Origin: Streptomyces sp. Je 1-332
Lineage (GTDB): Bacteria; Actinomycetota; Actinomycetes; Streptomycetales; Streptomycetaceae
Reading direction: 5' to 3'
DNA: 64,000 nucleotides
NCBI RefSeq assembly: GCF_040730185.1
Contig: NZ_CP160402.1
Location: 7,812,001 to 7,876,000 of the forward strand
Below the pieces are notes generated by a model. That model had not been told where the DNA came from. It searched no databases and was given only the letters and a program-made list of their open reading frames with translations. Of the stretch, positions 33,236 to 42,688 are shown in pieces. Position 1 is the stretch's first letter; each line of letters starts with the position of its first letter. The translations under genes and the position numbers were made by a program.

Positions 33236-34785
33236 GCGCCCGGCAGCCTGCCGCTCGGCGAGGCCGTGACCGCAAGGCCGAGCTGCTGCGGCCCACCCCC
33301 GGCCGAAACCGCTTCGAACGCGACGACGCACCGAGCGTCGCCGTGGTCGGCGGAGGCATCGCCGGACTGGCCGCGGCCACGTTGCTGGCCGAACGTGGCG
33401 CCCGCGTGACCCTCTACGAGCAGCAGGAGTCACTCGGCGGCCGGCTCGCCGGCTGGCGCACCCGCCTGGCCGACGGCTCCGAGACCACCATGAGCCGCGG
33501 CTTCCACGCCTTCTTCCGCCAGTACTACAACCTGCGCGGACTGCTGCGCAGGACCGACCCCGCCCTCGACCGGCTCCGGCCGCTGCCCGACTACCCCCTG
33601 CGGCACAGCGGCGGGATGACGGACAGCTTCGCCCGCGTCCCGCGCACACCGCCCTTCAGCGCGCTCGGCTTCGTCGCACTGAGCCCCACCTTCGGCTGGC
33701 GCGACCTCACCGCCATGGACGCGAGGGCGGCGCTGCCCCTCCTCGACGTACGCGTGCCCCACGTGCACGAGCGCTTCGACTCGATGAGCGCGACGCGCTT
33801 CCTGGAGAGCGTGCGTTTCCCCGAAGCCGCCCACCACCTGGCCTTCGAGGTGTTCTCCCGCAGCTTCTTCGCCGACCCGCGCGAACTGTCCGCCGCGGAA
33901 CTCCTGTTGATGTTCCACATCTACTTCCTCGGCTCCTCCGAGGGCCTGCTCTTCGACGTGCCCACAGAGCCTTTCCCGCAGGCTCTGTGGAACCCCCTCG
34001 GCGACTACGTCCAGCGCCACGGGACGGACATCCGCACCGGCACACCCGTCCGCGAGGTCCACGCCGACGACGACAGGGGAGTAGAGGTGCGGACCGACAC
34101 CGCCGCCCACCGGTACGACGCGGCCGTCCTCGCCCTCGACCCCGGAGCTCTGCGCGGCCTCGTCGACGCCTCGCCCGGACTGGGTACCCCAGTCTGGCGC
34201 GAGGACGTCGCCACCCTGCGCACCGCGCCGCCCTTCCTCGTCTCCCGGCTCTGGCTTGACCGCCCGGTCCGAGCCGACCGCCCCGGCTTCCTCGGCACCA
34301 GCGGCTACGACGGCCTCGACAACATCAGCGTCCTGGAACGCTACGAGGGCGAGGCCGCCCGCTGGGCCTCCCGGACCGGCGGGTCGGTCGTGGAACTGCA
34401 CGGATACGCCGTCGCCGCCGGCACGCCTCAAGAAGCGGCGCAGAACCGTCTCCTGGACAGCCTGCGCCGGATCTACCCCGAGACCCGCCCGGCCCGCGTC
34501 GTGGATGCCCGGCACGAATGGCGCGCCGACTGCCCGCACTTCCCGGTCGGCTCCCACGCCCGGCGGCCCACGGTGCGCACTCCCCACCCGCGCGTGACCC
34601 TTGCCGGTGACGCGATCCGCTGCGACCTGCCCGTGGCCCTCATGGAACGCGCCGCCACCACCGGCTTACTGGCGGCAGGAGCTCTCCTTGCCGACTGGGG
34701 TGTCCGGGGGCAGGCGCTGTGGACGGTCCCCCGGGCGGGGCGCTCCCCGGTCCTGCGGGCGCTCGGCAAGCTGGCGAGGCACTGA
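33232..34785 (+). CDS. crtU: Beta-carotene desaturase/methyl-shifting CrtU, with a TTA codon
   Basis: 517 residues from the overlapping GTG. The FAD fold is VAVVGGGIAGLAAATLLAERG with YEQQESLGGRLAGW, and TTMSRGFHAFFRQYYNLRGLLRR, LAFEVFSRSFFADP and VTLAGDAIRCDLPVALMERA follow. This is the CrtU-type flavoprotein that turns the beta-rings of beta-carotene into aromatic phi-rings, giving isorenieratene. It is the last gene of the litRQ-crtYTU run and is convergent with crtV. Codon 479 (34666-34668) is TTA, the rare leucine codon read by bldA tRNA, and the only in-frame TTA found in the window. Confidence 0.92.
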   Translation: MSARQPAARRGRDRKAELLRPTPGRNRFERDDAPSVAVVGGGIAGLAAATLLAERGARVTLYEQQESLGGRLAGWRTRLADGSETTMSRGFHAFFRQYYNLRGLLRRTDPALDRLRPLPDYPLRHSGGMTDSFARVPRTPPFSALGFVALSPTFGWRDLTAMDARAALPLLDVRVPHVHERFDSMSATRFLESVRFPEAAHHLAFEVFSRSFFADPRELSAAELLLMFHIYFLGSSEGLLFDVPTEPFPQALWNPLGDYVQRHGTDIRTGTPVREVHADDDRGVEVRTDTAAHRYDAAVLALDPGALRGLVDASPGLGTPVWREDVATLRTAPPFLVSRLWLDRPVRADRPGFLGTSGYDGLDNISVLERYEGEAARWASRTGGSVVELHGYAVAAGTPQEAAQNRLLDSLRRIYPETRPARVVDARHEWRADCPHFPVGSHARRPTVRTPHPRVTLAGDAIRCDLPVALMERAATTGLLAAGALLADWGVRGQALWTVPRAGRSPVLRALGKLARH

Positions 34786-34797
34786 CGGCGGCTGCCC

Positions 34798-35805
34798 TCA
34801 CCCGGGGAAACGCCCCGAGCTGCGCAGCGTCCAGCGCCGCTCGGCGTAGGCGAGGTCGTCGCGCCACAGGCGTGCGGCCGTGGCACGCACCAGGGGCCGC
34901 AGCGCGGGCGCCGCTGCCCGTGCCACAGCGAACCCCCGCCGGTCCGACGTGGCGACGACCGCCTCCACCACAGCCGTCCGCGGCTGCAGATCAGCCTCGG
35001 CCGTCAGTGGCGTGGCATGGGTCTCCACCACGGACGTGGACCCCTCACCCTCGGTGATGTGCATGACGACCGTACGCGGCTCGGGAGCGGTGAACTCCAC
35101 CCGGACCGGCACCACGAGACGGCTCGTCACCCGGAACGAGACATCGACGACGAAGGCGTCGTCCTGATCACCCTGCGGCGGGCGCGCCACGGTCAGGTCC
35201 ACGAACGAGTACGGATGGAACCAGGAGCCGTGCCAGGGGTCGAGCCGGTTGGCGATGACGTCCTGCGGTTCACACCGTCCGACCGTCGTGAACACGGCGT
35301 CCACCCCGCTGTCCGCCCTGGGCCGCACGGGAAGCACGGGGTGCTCGGTCGGTTCCTCGCCGCCGACCGAGTCAAGCCGTACCCACACCAGGACCCCGTC
35401 GTCGTGCGCGGGGTACGGTTCCCAGCCCGCGAACGACCCGCCGTCCAGGGCGAGTCCGTGCCAGTGGCACACCAGCGTGCCGCACACCACCCGGCTCTCG
35501 CGCAGCGGCGCACCGAGGTGCGGGCAGGCTCCGGGGCCCGCGTGCAGCCGGCCCGTGTCCGACCGCCACAGCACCACCTCGACCCCGGCGACCGTCCTGC
35601 CGCAGGGCCGCCCACCGGCACGCACGTCCCGCGAGGCCCCGACCACGAACCAGTTGCCGGAGGGGCGGGTCGCCGCCCGCTTGAGTGCGTCGGCGATCAG
35701 CGCCGGGCGTGCGTCCCGCCAAGTCGGCTCCTGGGCTGCCCAGTTGAACCGTCGTCGGCGTCGCAACGGCGGCGTCCAGCGGGGCCGTTCCGCTCGGTCA
35801 CTCAC
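34798..35805 (-). CDS. crtV: Rieske 2Fe-2S protein at the crtV position
   Basis: 335 residues from the GTG of [10 protein letters not shown], which overlaps the crtB stop by GTGA. The Rieske cluster motif is Cys94-x-His96 (CPHLGAPL) and Cys113-x-x-His116 (CHWHG). [11 protein letters not shown] and the long C-terminal half resemble the DUF5914/ring-hydroxylase-like proteins of Streptomyces crt clusters. Older literature calls the gene after crtB in S. griseus crtV and labels it a methylesterase. The sequence here shows an iron-sulfur oxidoreductase instead. Its substrate, probably a carotenoid or its intermediate, is unproven. Confidence 0.75.
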   Translation of the reverse strand: MSDRAERPRWTPPLRRRRRFNWAAQEPTWRDARPALIADALKRAATRPSGNWFVVGASRDVRAGGRPCGRTVAGVEVVLWRSDTGRLHAGPGACPHLGAPLRESRVVCGTLVCHWHGLALDGGSFAGWEPYPAHDDGVLVWVRLDSVGGEEPTEHPVLPVRPRADSGVDAVFTTVGRCEPQDVIANRLDPWHGSWFHPYSFVDLTVARPPQGDQDDAFVVDVSFRVTSRLVVPVRVEFTAPEPRTVVMHITEGEGSTSVVETHATPLTAEADLQPRTAVVEAVVATSDRRGFAVARAAAPALRPLVRATAARLWRDDLAYAERRWTLRSSGRFPG

Positions 35806-36794
35806 TGCGCGGGGCCTTTCGTCCGGGAGGTGGCGCTCAGCGGCGGTGCCTGGTCCGAGGTACGGACGCGCCACCGCGCGGCGGCGCAGCGGAGGACTCC
35901 GGCGGCGGCCGTCGCCGCCCGACGGCCGCGCGACACCACCGCACGACGCTGCAGCACGCTGTATTCCTGCTCCGCGATCGCGTCGAGGATGCCGCCGTAC
36001 AGGGTGAACGCGGCGCGAATGCACGGGCGCACCCGCGGGTCGAGCATCGCGATGCCCGGTTCCGCGTGCCGGTACACCTCTCGCGTCATGGCTTCGGCGG
36101 CGACGAGCGCGGCACGGATGCGCGGGTCGCGACGCCCTGTGCGGCGGCTCCACTCCAGCAGCGGCCGGTCCACGCCGTGAGCGGCCAGCAGATCCGCCGG
36201 CAGATAGACGCGCCCACGGTCGAGGTCCTCACCCACATCCCGCAGGAAGTTGGTCAGTTGGAAGGCCACACCGAGGGCCGCCGCGTGCGGCGCCGCTTCC
36301 TCGCGGGCGACGACCGTGCCGAGCACGGGAAGCATCTGCAGCCCGATCACCGCCGCCGAGCCGTGCATATAGGCCCGCAGGTCGGCGTAGGTCGCGTAGT
36401 CCGTCACGTGCAGGTCGCTGCGCATCGAGACCAGGAAGTCGGCGAACAGCGTGTGCTCGATGCTGTAGCGCTCGGCGGTGTCGGCGACCGCCCGGACGAC
36501 GGGCTCGTCGCCGCCGCCGGTACGCAGCCCGTGCGCGAGGTCGCTCTCCAGGCACCGCAGCAGCCGGTCGCGCTCCTCGGCCGTCCGGTGCCGGTCCAGG
36601 TCGTCCACGATGTCGTCCGCCCAGCGGGCGAAGCCGTACAACGCGTGCACGGCCGTGCGCCGTTCGACGGGGAGGAGGCGGGTGGCCAGGAAGTACGTCC
36701 TGCCGTGGCGTGCGTTGAGCTGTCGACACCGGGCGTAGGCGGCGCGCAATCCGGGGTCGGTGATCCCGGCGGCGTCCAGTTCACGACGGGTCAT
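35802..36794 (-). CDS. crtB: Phytoene synthase CrtB
   Basis: 330 residues from the ATG of [10 protein letters not shown], 14 bp inside the crtI end. Both Asp-rich Mg-diphosphate motifs are present, [12 protein letters not shown] and [21 protein letters not shown], as is the phytoene synthase signature. It condenses two GGPP to phytoene at the membrane. It is the third gene of crtE-crtI-crtB-crtV, all overlapping. The last 60 residues are rich in Arg/Ala and extend beyond the normal core. Confidence 0.95.
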   Translation of the reverse strand: MTRRELDAAGITDPGLRAAYARCRQLNARHGRTYFLATRLLPVERRTAVHALYGFARWADDIVDDLDRHRTAEERDRLLRCLESDLAHGLRTGGGDEPVVRAVADTAERYSIEHTLFADFLVSMRSDLHVTDYATYADLRAYMHGSAAVIGLQMLPVLGTVVAREEAAPHAAALGVAFQLTNFLRDVGEDLDRGRVYLPADLLAAHGVDRPLLEWSRRTGRRDPRIRAALVAAEAMTREVYRHAEPGIAMLDPRVRPCIRAAFTLYGGILDAIAEQEYSVLQRRAVVSRGRRAATAAAGVLRCAAARWRVRTSDQAPPLSATSRTKGPAQ

Positions 36795-38277
36795 GGACGC
36801 CTCCGGTGACGCGGTCGGCGGCGAGTTTGCCGCTGATGAGGACCGTCGGCACGCCCACCCCCGGGGTGGTGCCGCAGCCCGCGAGGACGACGTTCTCCAG
36901 GTCCCGTACGAGATTGCGCGGGCGGAACGGGCCGGTCTGGGCGAAGGTGTGCGAGACCGAGAACGGGCTGCCCGCCGCATGACCCTGCGCCGACCAGTCC
37001 AGCGGGGTCACCAGCTGCTGCTCCTGGATGCTGTCCGCGAACCCGTCGAGACCGCGCCGCTCCAGTTCGGCGACGAGGCTGTCGCGGTAGCGGGGGCCCA
37101 GGTCGCGCCAGGCGGTGGCCGACGGACCGACGGTGGTGTTGGGGCAGGGGGCCAGTACGTAGTGCAGGTGCCCGCCCGGAGGGGCCAGACCGGGATCGTG
37201 TGTCGTCGGCCGGGTGATCAGCAGGGACGGGTCGCTCATCAGCCGCCCCGAACGCGTCAGTTCGTCGAACGTGCCCTCCCAGGCCGCGCCGAAGGACAGG
37301 GTGTGGTGGGCGAGGCCTGGCCAGGTGCGGTCCGTCCCCGCGTGCAGGACGACGGCGGACGGCGAGTGCCGCAGGCGTACGGGACGCCGCGGGGCGCGGC
37401 CGAGCAGCCGGTGCGCGGTGGGCAACTCGCAGGTCAGCACCACCGCGTCACACGCGATCCGCTCTCCCGAGGCCAGCCGCACGGCACTCACCCGCCCGGA
37501 CGATCGTTCCAGCGAGGTCACTTCGGCCGACCAGCGGAACTCGGCACCCGCGCGCGTCGCCGCGTTCGCCATCCCGCGTGGCAGGGCGTGCATGCCGCCC
37601 TTGGGGAACCAGACACCGGCGACGGTGTCCATGTAGGCGATCACCGCGTACGCCGCGAGAGCCCTGGCCGGAGCGACTCCCGCGTACAGGGCCTGGAAGG
37701 AGAAGACCCGGCGCAGGCGGGGGTCGGAGAGGAAGTGGCCGATCTTCCTGTCGAGCCGGCCGAAGCCGCCGAGGGCCGCCAGACGGGCCAGATCCGGGTG
37801 CAGCAGTTGGAAGGGCGAGTCGAAGTTCGTGTCGATGAAACGCCGCATCTGGGCCTTGTACAACTGCTCGAGCCAGCCCCGCAGACCGCGGTAACCGGCC
37901 GCCTCCTTCGGCCCGGCGAAGCGCCTGACCTCGTCCTCCATCGCCTCGCCGTCGGTGTGTACGTCGAGTGCGGATCCGTCCGCGTAGGCGGCGCGGTAGG
38001 CGGGGTGGAGGGACGTCAGCTCGACGTGGGCGGCGAGGCTGTCGCCGACAGCTGCGAAGGCTTCGTCGGCCAGGTGGGGCATGGTGAGCACGGTGGGGCC
38101 CGTGTCGATCTGGAATCCGCCCAGTCGCACACGGCCGGCCCGGCCGCCGGGGCCCGAGTCCCGCTCCACGACCGTCACTCGGCGACCTGACCCCAGCAGA
38201 TGCAGGGCGCAGGCGAGCCCCGACAGCCCGGCGCCCACCACGACGACATGATCCGTGGGCCCCGGCAGTGTCCTCAC
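36781..38277 (-). CDS. crtI: Phytoene desaturase CrtI
   Basis: 498 residues from the GTG overlapping the crtE stop. The start [20 protein letters not shown] and [25 protein letters not shown] are typical of bacterial CrtI. The C-terminal [23 protein letters not shown] is the carotenoid dehydrogenase signature. FAD-dependent, it introduces four double bases' worth of unsaturation into phytoene, giving lycopene for CrtY. Translation is coupled on both sides. Confidence 0.95.
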   Translation of the reverse strand: MRTLPGPTDHVVVVGAGLSGLACALHLLGSGRRVTVVERDSGPGGRAGRVRLGGFQIDTGPTVLTMPHLADEAFAAVGDSLAAHVELTSLHPAYRAAYADGSALDVHTDGEAMEDEVRRFAGPKEAAGYRGLRGWLEQLYKAQMRRFIDTNFDSPFQLLHPDLARLAALGGFGRLDRKIGHFLSDPRLRRVFSFQALYAGVAPARALAAYAVIAYMDTVAGVWFPKGGMHALPRGMANAATRAGAEFRWSAEVTSLERSSGRVSAVRLASGERIACDAVVLTCELPTAHRLLGRAPRRPVRLRHSPSAVVLHAGTDRTWPGLAHHTLSFGAAWEGTFDELTRSGRLMSDPSLLITRPTTHDPGLAPPGGHLHYVLAPCPNTTVGPSATAWRDLGPRYRDSLVAELERRGLDGFADSIQEQQLVTPLDWSAQGHAAGSPFSVSHTFAQTGPFRPRNLVRDLENVVLAGCGTTPGVGVPTVLISGKLAADRVTGGVHDPS

Positions 38278-39416
38278 GCGGCCTCCCCGGTGTCCTTCAG
38301 GGAGACGCCGGAGGCCCGCTCGACCAGCGCGGCGAACTCACGCCGTACGAAAGGCTCCGCACCGGTCCGGTCGAAGTGCCGCACACTCATCGCCGCCAAC
38401 CCCGCGATCTTCGACTCCACGACGGCCCGTGCCCCGGTCCGCTCCAGTGCCGTCCGCATCCGGAGCACGGCGTCGTCGGTGGGGACGGGCGCGGCCGGGG
38501 CCAGGGCTTCGGCTGCTTCCTTGTCGTGACGGGCGTCGGCCAGTTCGAGGCCGGCCGCGAGCAGGTAGGTGACCTTGCGCGTCCGGAGGTCGTCGTCGGC
38601 CGGCTTGCCCGTCACCGCCGGGTCCCCGAAGGCGCCCAGGAGGTCGTCGCGGAACTGGAACGCGAGTCCCGCGCACTGTCCGGCGGCGCGCAGCGCTTCC
38701 AGGGTGGTCGCCTCCGCACCCTGCAAAGACGCACCGAGCGCCAGCGGCCTCGCGACCGTGTACAGGGCGCTCTTGAGCGTGGCGATGCTCACCGCCTCGT
38801 CGAGCCCGGTCGCGCCGGTGGCCTGCGCGTGGAGGTCCCGGTACTGCCCGGCGACCATCTCGCGGCGCATGGCCTGCCACTCGCGGTGCAGCCGCACGCC
38901 GTACCGCGAGTTGAGTGCCGTCTCGGTGAGCAGGTCGTCGGCCCAGGCCAGGGCCAGGTCGCCGGCGAGCACCGCGGCGGACGTCGCGAACGCCTGCGGC
39001 GCTCCCGCCATCCGCTCGGCGCGGTGCATGCGGGCGAAGTCCACGTGCACCGCGGGCGCGCCGCGGCGTAGCAGCGATTCGTCCATCACGTCGTCGTGTA
39101 TGAGAGCGCACGCCTGGACGAGCTCCAGGGCCACGCCCGTGCGCAGGAGCGCCGTGGCGTCCCCCGAGCCGCCCGCGGCCCGCCACCCGCACCAGGCGAA
39201 TGCCGTACGCAGCCGTTTCCCGCCACGCCGGACGAACGCGGTGACCCGGCCCGCGACCTCACGGGCGAAGACGGGATCCACGTCGCGGGCCCGGCACAGC
39301 CCTTCGCCGAGTGCACGCCCGAGTTCCGCCTCGACGGCCCGGATGGCGTCGCGGGCCGAGAGCGGACCGTCGACAGACCTGTCCGGTTCGGTCTCGGTGG
39401 GCCGCAATCCCAGCAT
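38274..39416 (-). CDS. crtE: Geranylgeranyl diphosphate synthase CrtE
   Basis: 380 residues from the ATG of MLGLRPTE, which has GAAGGGG 6 bp upstream; an earlier GTG lacks that spacing. The first Asp-rich motif is LIHDDVMDESLLRRG and the second FRDDLLGAFGDPAVTGKPADDD, as in long-chain prenyl synthases. It supplies GGPP to CrtB. A 135-bp gap to the upstream photolyase gene suggests its own promoter, presumably light-controlled through LitS as reported for P-crtE in S. coelicolor. Confidence 0.94.
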   Translation of the reverse strand: MLGLRPTETEPDRSVDGPLSARDAIRAVEAELGRALGEGLCRARDVDPVFAREVAGRVTAFVRRGGKRLRTAFAWCGWRAAGGSGDATALLRTGVALELVQACALIHDDVMDESLLRRGAPAVHVDFARMHRAERMAGAPQAFATSAAVLAGDLALAWADDLLTETALNSRYGVRLHREWQAMRREMVAGQYRDLHAQATGATGLDEAVSIATLKSALYTVARPLALGASLQGAEATTLEALRAAGQCAGLAFQFRDDLLGAFGDPAVTGKPADDDLRTRKVTYLLAAGLELADARHDKEAAEALAPAAPVPTDDAVLRMRTALERTGARAVVESKIAGLAAMSVRHFDRTGAEPFVRREFAALVERASGVSLKDTGEAA

Positions 39417-39551
39417 GCACAACCCCTTCTCACTCTCGGTCACCTGCACACCAGTGCTTCTGGCGATCGCCCTTGTGTGGATGCGCTGATTCCTGCCCGC
39501 TACGGGGCTGCCGCTGACCGAGCTCACTTCACTGGCCCAGCGGCGCGGGCG

Positions 39552-41048
39552 TCATGGAGCCGCGTCACCTCGCGCGCCCTCCTCCCGGCGCACCTGCGCG
39601 AGGTCGGTGATCTGTTCCAGCTGGCGCACCGGCCGGGAGGTGCGGTGGTTGTGGCCGAGCAGTTGCCGGTGCCGGTCCAGGAACGTCCAGTAGCCGGCTG
39701 TGTAGGGGCAGGCCTGCTCGCCCGTCCGGTCGCCCGGCCGGTACCGGCACGGTGTGCACAGGTCGCTCATGCGGTTCACGTAGGCCCCGCCCGACGTGTA
39801 GGGCTTGGTCGTCATCCGGCCGCCGTCGGCGTACTGGGACATGCCGACGACGTTGGGAACCATGACCCAGTCGTATCCGTCCACGAAGCAGCGGTGGAAC
39901 CAGTCCGTGACCGCGGCGGGATCCCAGCCCCGCTGGAGGGCGTAGCTGCCCAGGATCATCAGGCGAGGGATGTGGTGGGTCCACCCCGTGTCCCGCACCT
40001 GGGCCAGGACCGTGTGCAGGCAGCGCGCCTCCACCGCGTCCGCGTCCAGGTCGCTCCACCAGTCGGGCAGCCCGGAGGTATGCCGAAGGACGTTGGAGTC
40101 GCGGTACCCCTCGCCGAAGTACCAGTAGAGCTGCCACACGTACTCGCGCCAGCCCGCGATCTGGCGGACGAAGCCCTCCACGCTGCCCAGCGGCGCCCGG
40201 TCGGCGCGCCACTGCGCCTGGGCCCCCTCGACGCATTCGGCGGGGTCGAGCAGGCCGAGGTTGAGTGAGGACGACAGCAGGCTGTGGCTCATGACCGGGT
40301 CGGCGGCGAGCATGGCGTCCTCGTGCGGTCCGAACGTACCGAGCCGGTGTGCGAGGAAGCGTTTGAGTGCCGCTCGTGCCTCGGCTCGGGTCGCGGGGAA
40401 CAGACGTGGGCCGTCGCGTCCGACGAAGGACACGTCCCCGTCCTTCTCCCAGCGATCGAGGTCGTGGCGGACCTCGTCGTCGATCTCGTCCTCGCGCGGC
40501 CGGTACGGCGCCGGGACCGGCAGGGTGTCCGAGCCGCGTGGCGGCGGCTGCCGGTTGTCGTGGTCGAAGTTCCACCGGCCGCCGGCCGGGGCGTCGCCCT
40601 CCATCAGCAGGTCGTGTCCCCGGCGGACCCACCGATAGAAGTCTTCCTGCCGCAGCCGCTTGCCGCCGTGCCCGTCGGCCCATGCCGCGAAGTCGTCCAT
40701 CGGCACCAGGAAGCCCCGCGCCGGGCCCATCGTGACCTGGGGAAGGGAGCGCAGAAGCCGAACGGCGGCGTACGAGGTGGGGTGGTGGACGGTGACCGGG
40801 CGACTGCCCGCCGTCCGCTCCAGTGCTTCCCGGTAGCTGTCGGCACGGACATAGGTCAGCCGGTCGCCGAGTTCGGCCGCCCGGTGACGCATGGCGGACA
40901 GCACCAGATGAGCCTTGGCCCGGTGGAAACGCCGACGCCGGAACACCGAACGGGCCTCGATCATCAGCAGCGGGGTGTTCCGACCGGGGCCGCCGTCACC
41001 GCCGTTGAGGAAATGCGGGCCGAGTTGGTCACCGAAGAGCCAGTGCAT
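39552..41048 (-). CDS. Iron-sulfur cryptochrome/photolyase, probable (6-4) photolyase
   Basis: 498 residues, start WLFGDQLGP, the usual beginning of the FeS-BCP (PhrB/CryB) branch. FVRQIAGWREYVWQLYW, WTHHIPRLMILGSYALQRGWDP and YDWVMVPNVVGMSQYADGG are conserved there. Four cysteines, Cys343, Cys431, Cys434 and Cys447, have the spacing x87-x2-x12 that I recall for the 4Fe-4S ligands of Agrobacterium PhrB, and all are present. These enzymes repair (6-4) photoproducts or act as light sensors. The gene lies 13 bp after the phr end in one operon upstream of crtE. Confidence 0.9.
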   Translation of the reverse strand: MHWLFGDQLGPHFLNGGDGGPGRNTPLLMIEARSVFRRRRFHRAKAHLVLSAMRHRAAELGDRLTYVRADSYREALERTAGSRPVTVHHPTSYAAVRLLRSLPQVTMGPARGFLVPMDDFAAWADGHGGKRLRQEDFYRWVRRGHDLLMEGDAPAGGRWNFDHDNRQPPPRGSDTLPVPAPYRPREDEIDDEVRHDLDRWEKDGDVSFVGRDGPRLFPATRAEARAALKRFLAHRLGTFGPHEDAMLAADPVMSHSLLSSSLNLGLLDPAECVEGAQAQWRADRAPLGSVEGFVRQIAGWREYVWQLYWYFGEGYRDSNVLRHTSGLPDWWSDLDADAVEARCLHTVLAQVRDTGWTHHIPRLMILGSYALQRGWDPAAVTDWFHRCFVDGYDWVMVPNVVGMSQYADGGRMTTKPYTSGGAYVNRMSDLCTPCRYRPGDRTGEQACPYTAGYWTFLDRHRQLLGHNHRTSRPVRQLEQITDLAQVRREEGARGDAAP

Positions 41049-41061
41049 GACGTGTCTCTCC

Positions 41062-42435
41062 TCAGTCGCGACCGCGGGCTTCCTTGAAGCGTGCGAGCCC
41101 GTCGGCGAGGTCGATCAGCGGTTCCGGGTAGTCGAGGTGGGCGCGCCGGCTCTCGGGGAGCCGCCAGGGCTCGTGCACCAACCGGGCCTCCACGTCCCCC
41201 AGTTCGGGCACCCACCTGCGGACGTAGGCTCCCTGCGGATCGAAGCGTTTGCCCTGCACCACCGGATTGAGGACGCGGTGGGGCCGGGTGTCGGTGCCGG
41301 TTCCCGCGACCCACTGCCAGTTGAGCTGGTTGTTGGTGATGTCGCCGTCGACCAGCAGGTCGAGGAAGTGCCGGGCGCCGATCCGCCAGTCCACGTACAG
41401 CGTCTTGGTCAGGAAGCTCGCCGTCAGGAGGCGGGCGCGATTGTGCATCCAGCCCTCGTGACGCAGTTGACGCATCCCTGCGTCGACGAGCGGATAGCCC
41501 GTACGCCCCTCGCGCCACGCGGCGATCTCCTTGGCCGCGTCGTCCTCGCCGCGCCAACGGTCGTGCCGGGTGCGGTAGTCCTGGACGGACGCCTCCGGCC
41601 TCGATGCCAGTACCTGGTGATGGAAGTCGCGCCAGCACAGCTGACGGACGAACGCCTCCGCCCCAGGACCACCGTGCTTCCGGGCGCGTTGGACGAGTTC
41701 GACCGGTGACAGGGCCCCGAAGTGCAGGTAGGGCGAGAGCCGGGAGGTCGCGTCGCCCGCCAGGTCGTCATGCCGATCCGCATAGGTCGCAAGGCCCGAA
41801 CGCTTCCAGCGCGAGAACAACTCGCGCCCCGCCTCCTCGCCCCCGTGCGGAATGCCCGGCGAGATGTCGGACCCGGTGCCGCGGGACGGCAGCCGATCGC
41901 CGCGGATGGAGGCGGGAACGCGCACGGTGCGCGGCGCCGGGCAGGTCTCCCTCAGTCGCACGCCCGACCAGCGGCGGAAGTAGGGGGTGAACACGGCGTA
42001 GTGGTCAGTGCCGGTGGGCGTCAGGGATCCGGGGGCGACAGCGGTGATCACACTGTCGTGAACGCGCAGTTCCACGCCGCGTGCGCCAAGACAGTCACGC
42101 AGCCGCTCCTCCCGCAGATGGGCGTACTTGGTGACGCCCGCCGCCATGTGTACTTCCTCGGCCCCGCACTCCGCGGCGACCCCGGCGACCTCCTGGGCGA
42201 CCGGCCCCGTGCGCACGACCAGGCGGCCACCACGCCGGCGCAGCGAGGCGTCGAGGTCGGCCAGGCATTCGGCGAGGAAGGCGCTGCGGTTGGGCGCGTC
42301 GAAACCGGCCGCGTGCACACCGGGGTCGCGCACGAAGAGCGGCACCACCTCGTCGGCCCCCGCCAGCGCGGCGCGCAACGGCGGATGGTCGTGCAGACGC
42401 AGATCCGAGGTGAACAGGACGACCGCGACGGTCAT
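41062..42435 (-). CDS. phr: Deoxyribodipyrimidine (CPD) photolyase
   Basis: 457 residues from the ATG of MTVAVVLFTSDLRLHDHPPL, with AGGAGTG upstream. An N-terminal antenna domain is followed by the FAD domain: GYPLVDAGMRQLRHEGWMHNRARLLTASFLTKTLYVDWRIGARHF, NNQLNWQWVAGTGTDTRPHRVLNP. This is a class I CPD photolyase that uses blue light to split cyclobutane pyrimidine dimers. It heads the leftward phr-photolyase-crtE operon. The upstream 253 bp are shared with a divergent fasciclin gene. Confidence 0.93.
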   Translation of the reverse strand: MTVAVVLFTSDLRLHDHPPLRAALAGADEVVPLFVRDPGVHAAGFDAPNRSAFLAECLADLDASLRRRGGRLVVRTGPVAQEVAGVAAECGAEEVHMAAGVTKYAHLREERLRDCLGARGVELRVHDSVITAVAPGSLTPTGTDHYAVFTPYFRRWSGVRLRETCPAPRTVRVPASIRGDRLPSRGTGSDISPGIPHGGEEAGRELFSRWKRSGLATYADRHDDLAGDATSRLSPYLHFGALSPVELVQRARKHGGPGAEAFVRQLCWRDFHHQVLASRPEASVQDYRTRHDRWRGEDDAAKEIAAWREGRTGYPLVDAGMRQLRHEGWMHNRARLLTASFLTKTLYVDWRIGARHFLDLLVDGDITNNQLNWQWVAGTGTDTRPHRVLNPVVQGKRFDPQGAYVRRWVPELGDVEARLVHEPWRLPESRRAHLDYPEPLIDLADGLARFKEARGRD

Positions 42436-42516
42436 GTCGTCACTCCTGGGGGAAGTCCTTGGGCGACTCGGGCCGCCCGCGTGACTACTTCGTGCGGATG
42501 TGGGCTGTTGGATGCA

Positions 42517-42535
42517 CGGAGCGACGATAGCTCCG
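42517..42535. promoter_or_regulatory. Inverted repeat in the phr-fasciclin intergenic region
   Basis: CGGAGC (42517-42522) and GCTCCG (42530-42535) are perfect arms around a 7-bp spacer in the 253-bp divergent region. A second A/T-rich pair, GTTTTG (42544-42549) and CAAAAC (42564-42569), lies beside it. They could bind regulators of phr, for example LitR, but share no half-site with the litR operator. Confidence 0.3.
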
Positions 42536-42570
42536 AAATATGTGTTTTGCTCCAAAAAGCTCACAAAACG

Positions 42571-42598
42571 GAATCCGGTGCATCGGGTGGCTCCGAAT
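42571..42598 (+). promoter_or_regulatory. SigK-type promoter of the first fasciclin gene
   Basis: GGCTCCGAAT (42589-42598) matches the -10 core shared with two other sites in this locus, and GAATCC (42571-42576) lies at -35 distance. The predicted transcript start is about 84 bp before the ATG. Mycobacterial SigK promoters, as I recall, read CCATCC and CCGAATC. Confidence 0.65.
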
Positions 42599-42688
42599 TA
42601 CTCATGCAACGGGCGTAACGCAGCACCACACCGGCTGTCCCGGCCGGCGTTCCCGCGCCCCCGATCCCTCATCGAGGAGGGCATTGTC

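Noticed and set aside
35806..36153. Upstream extension of the Rieske protein
   Set aside because: It overlaps crtB and has only Arg/Ala-rich shadow sequence; the GTG overlapping the crtB stop is the natural start.
39417..39551. LitR half-sites upstream of crtE
   Set aside because: No TGCGTCG or CGACGCA copy was found there, so direct LitR control of crtE is not supported by sequence.
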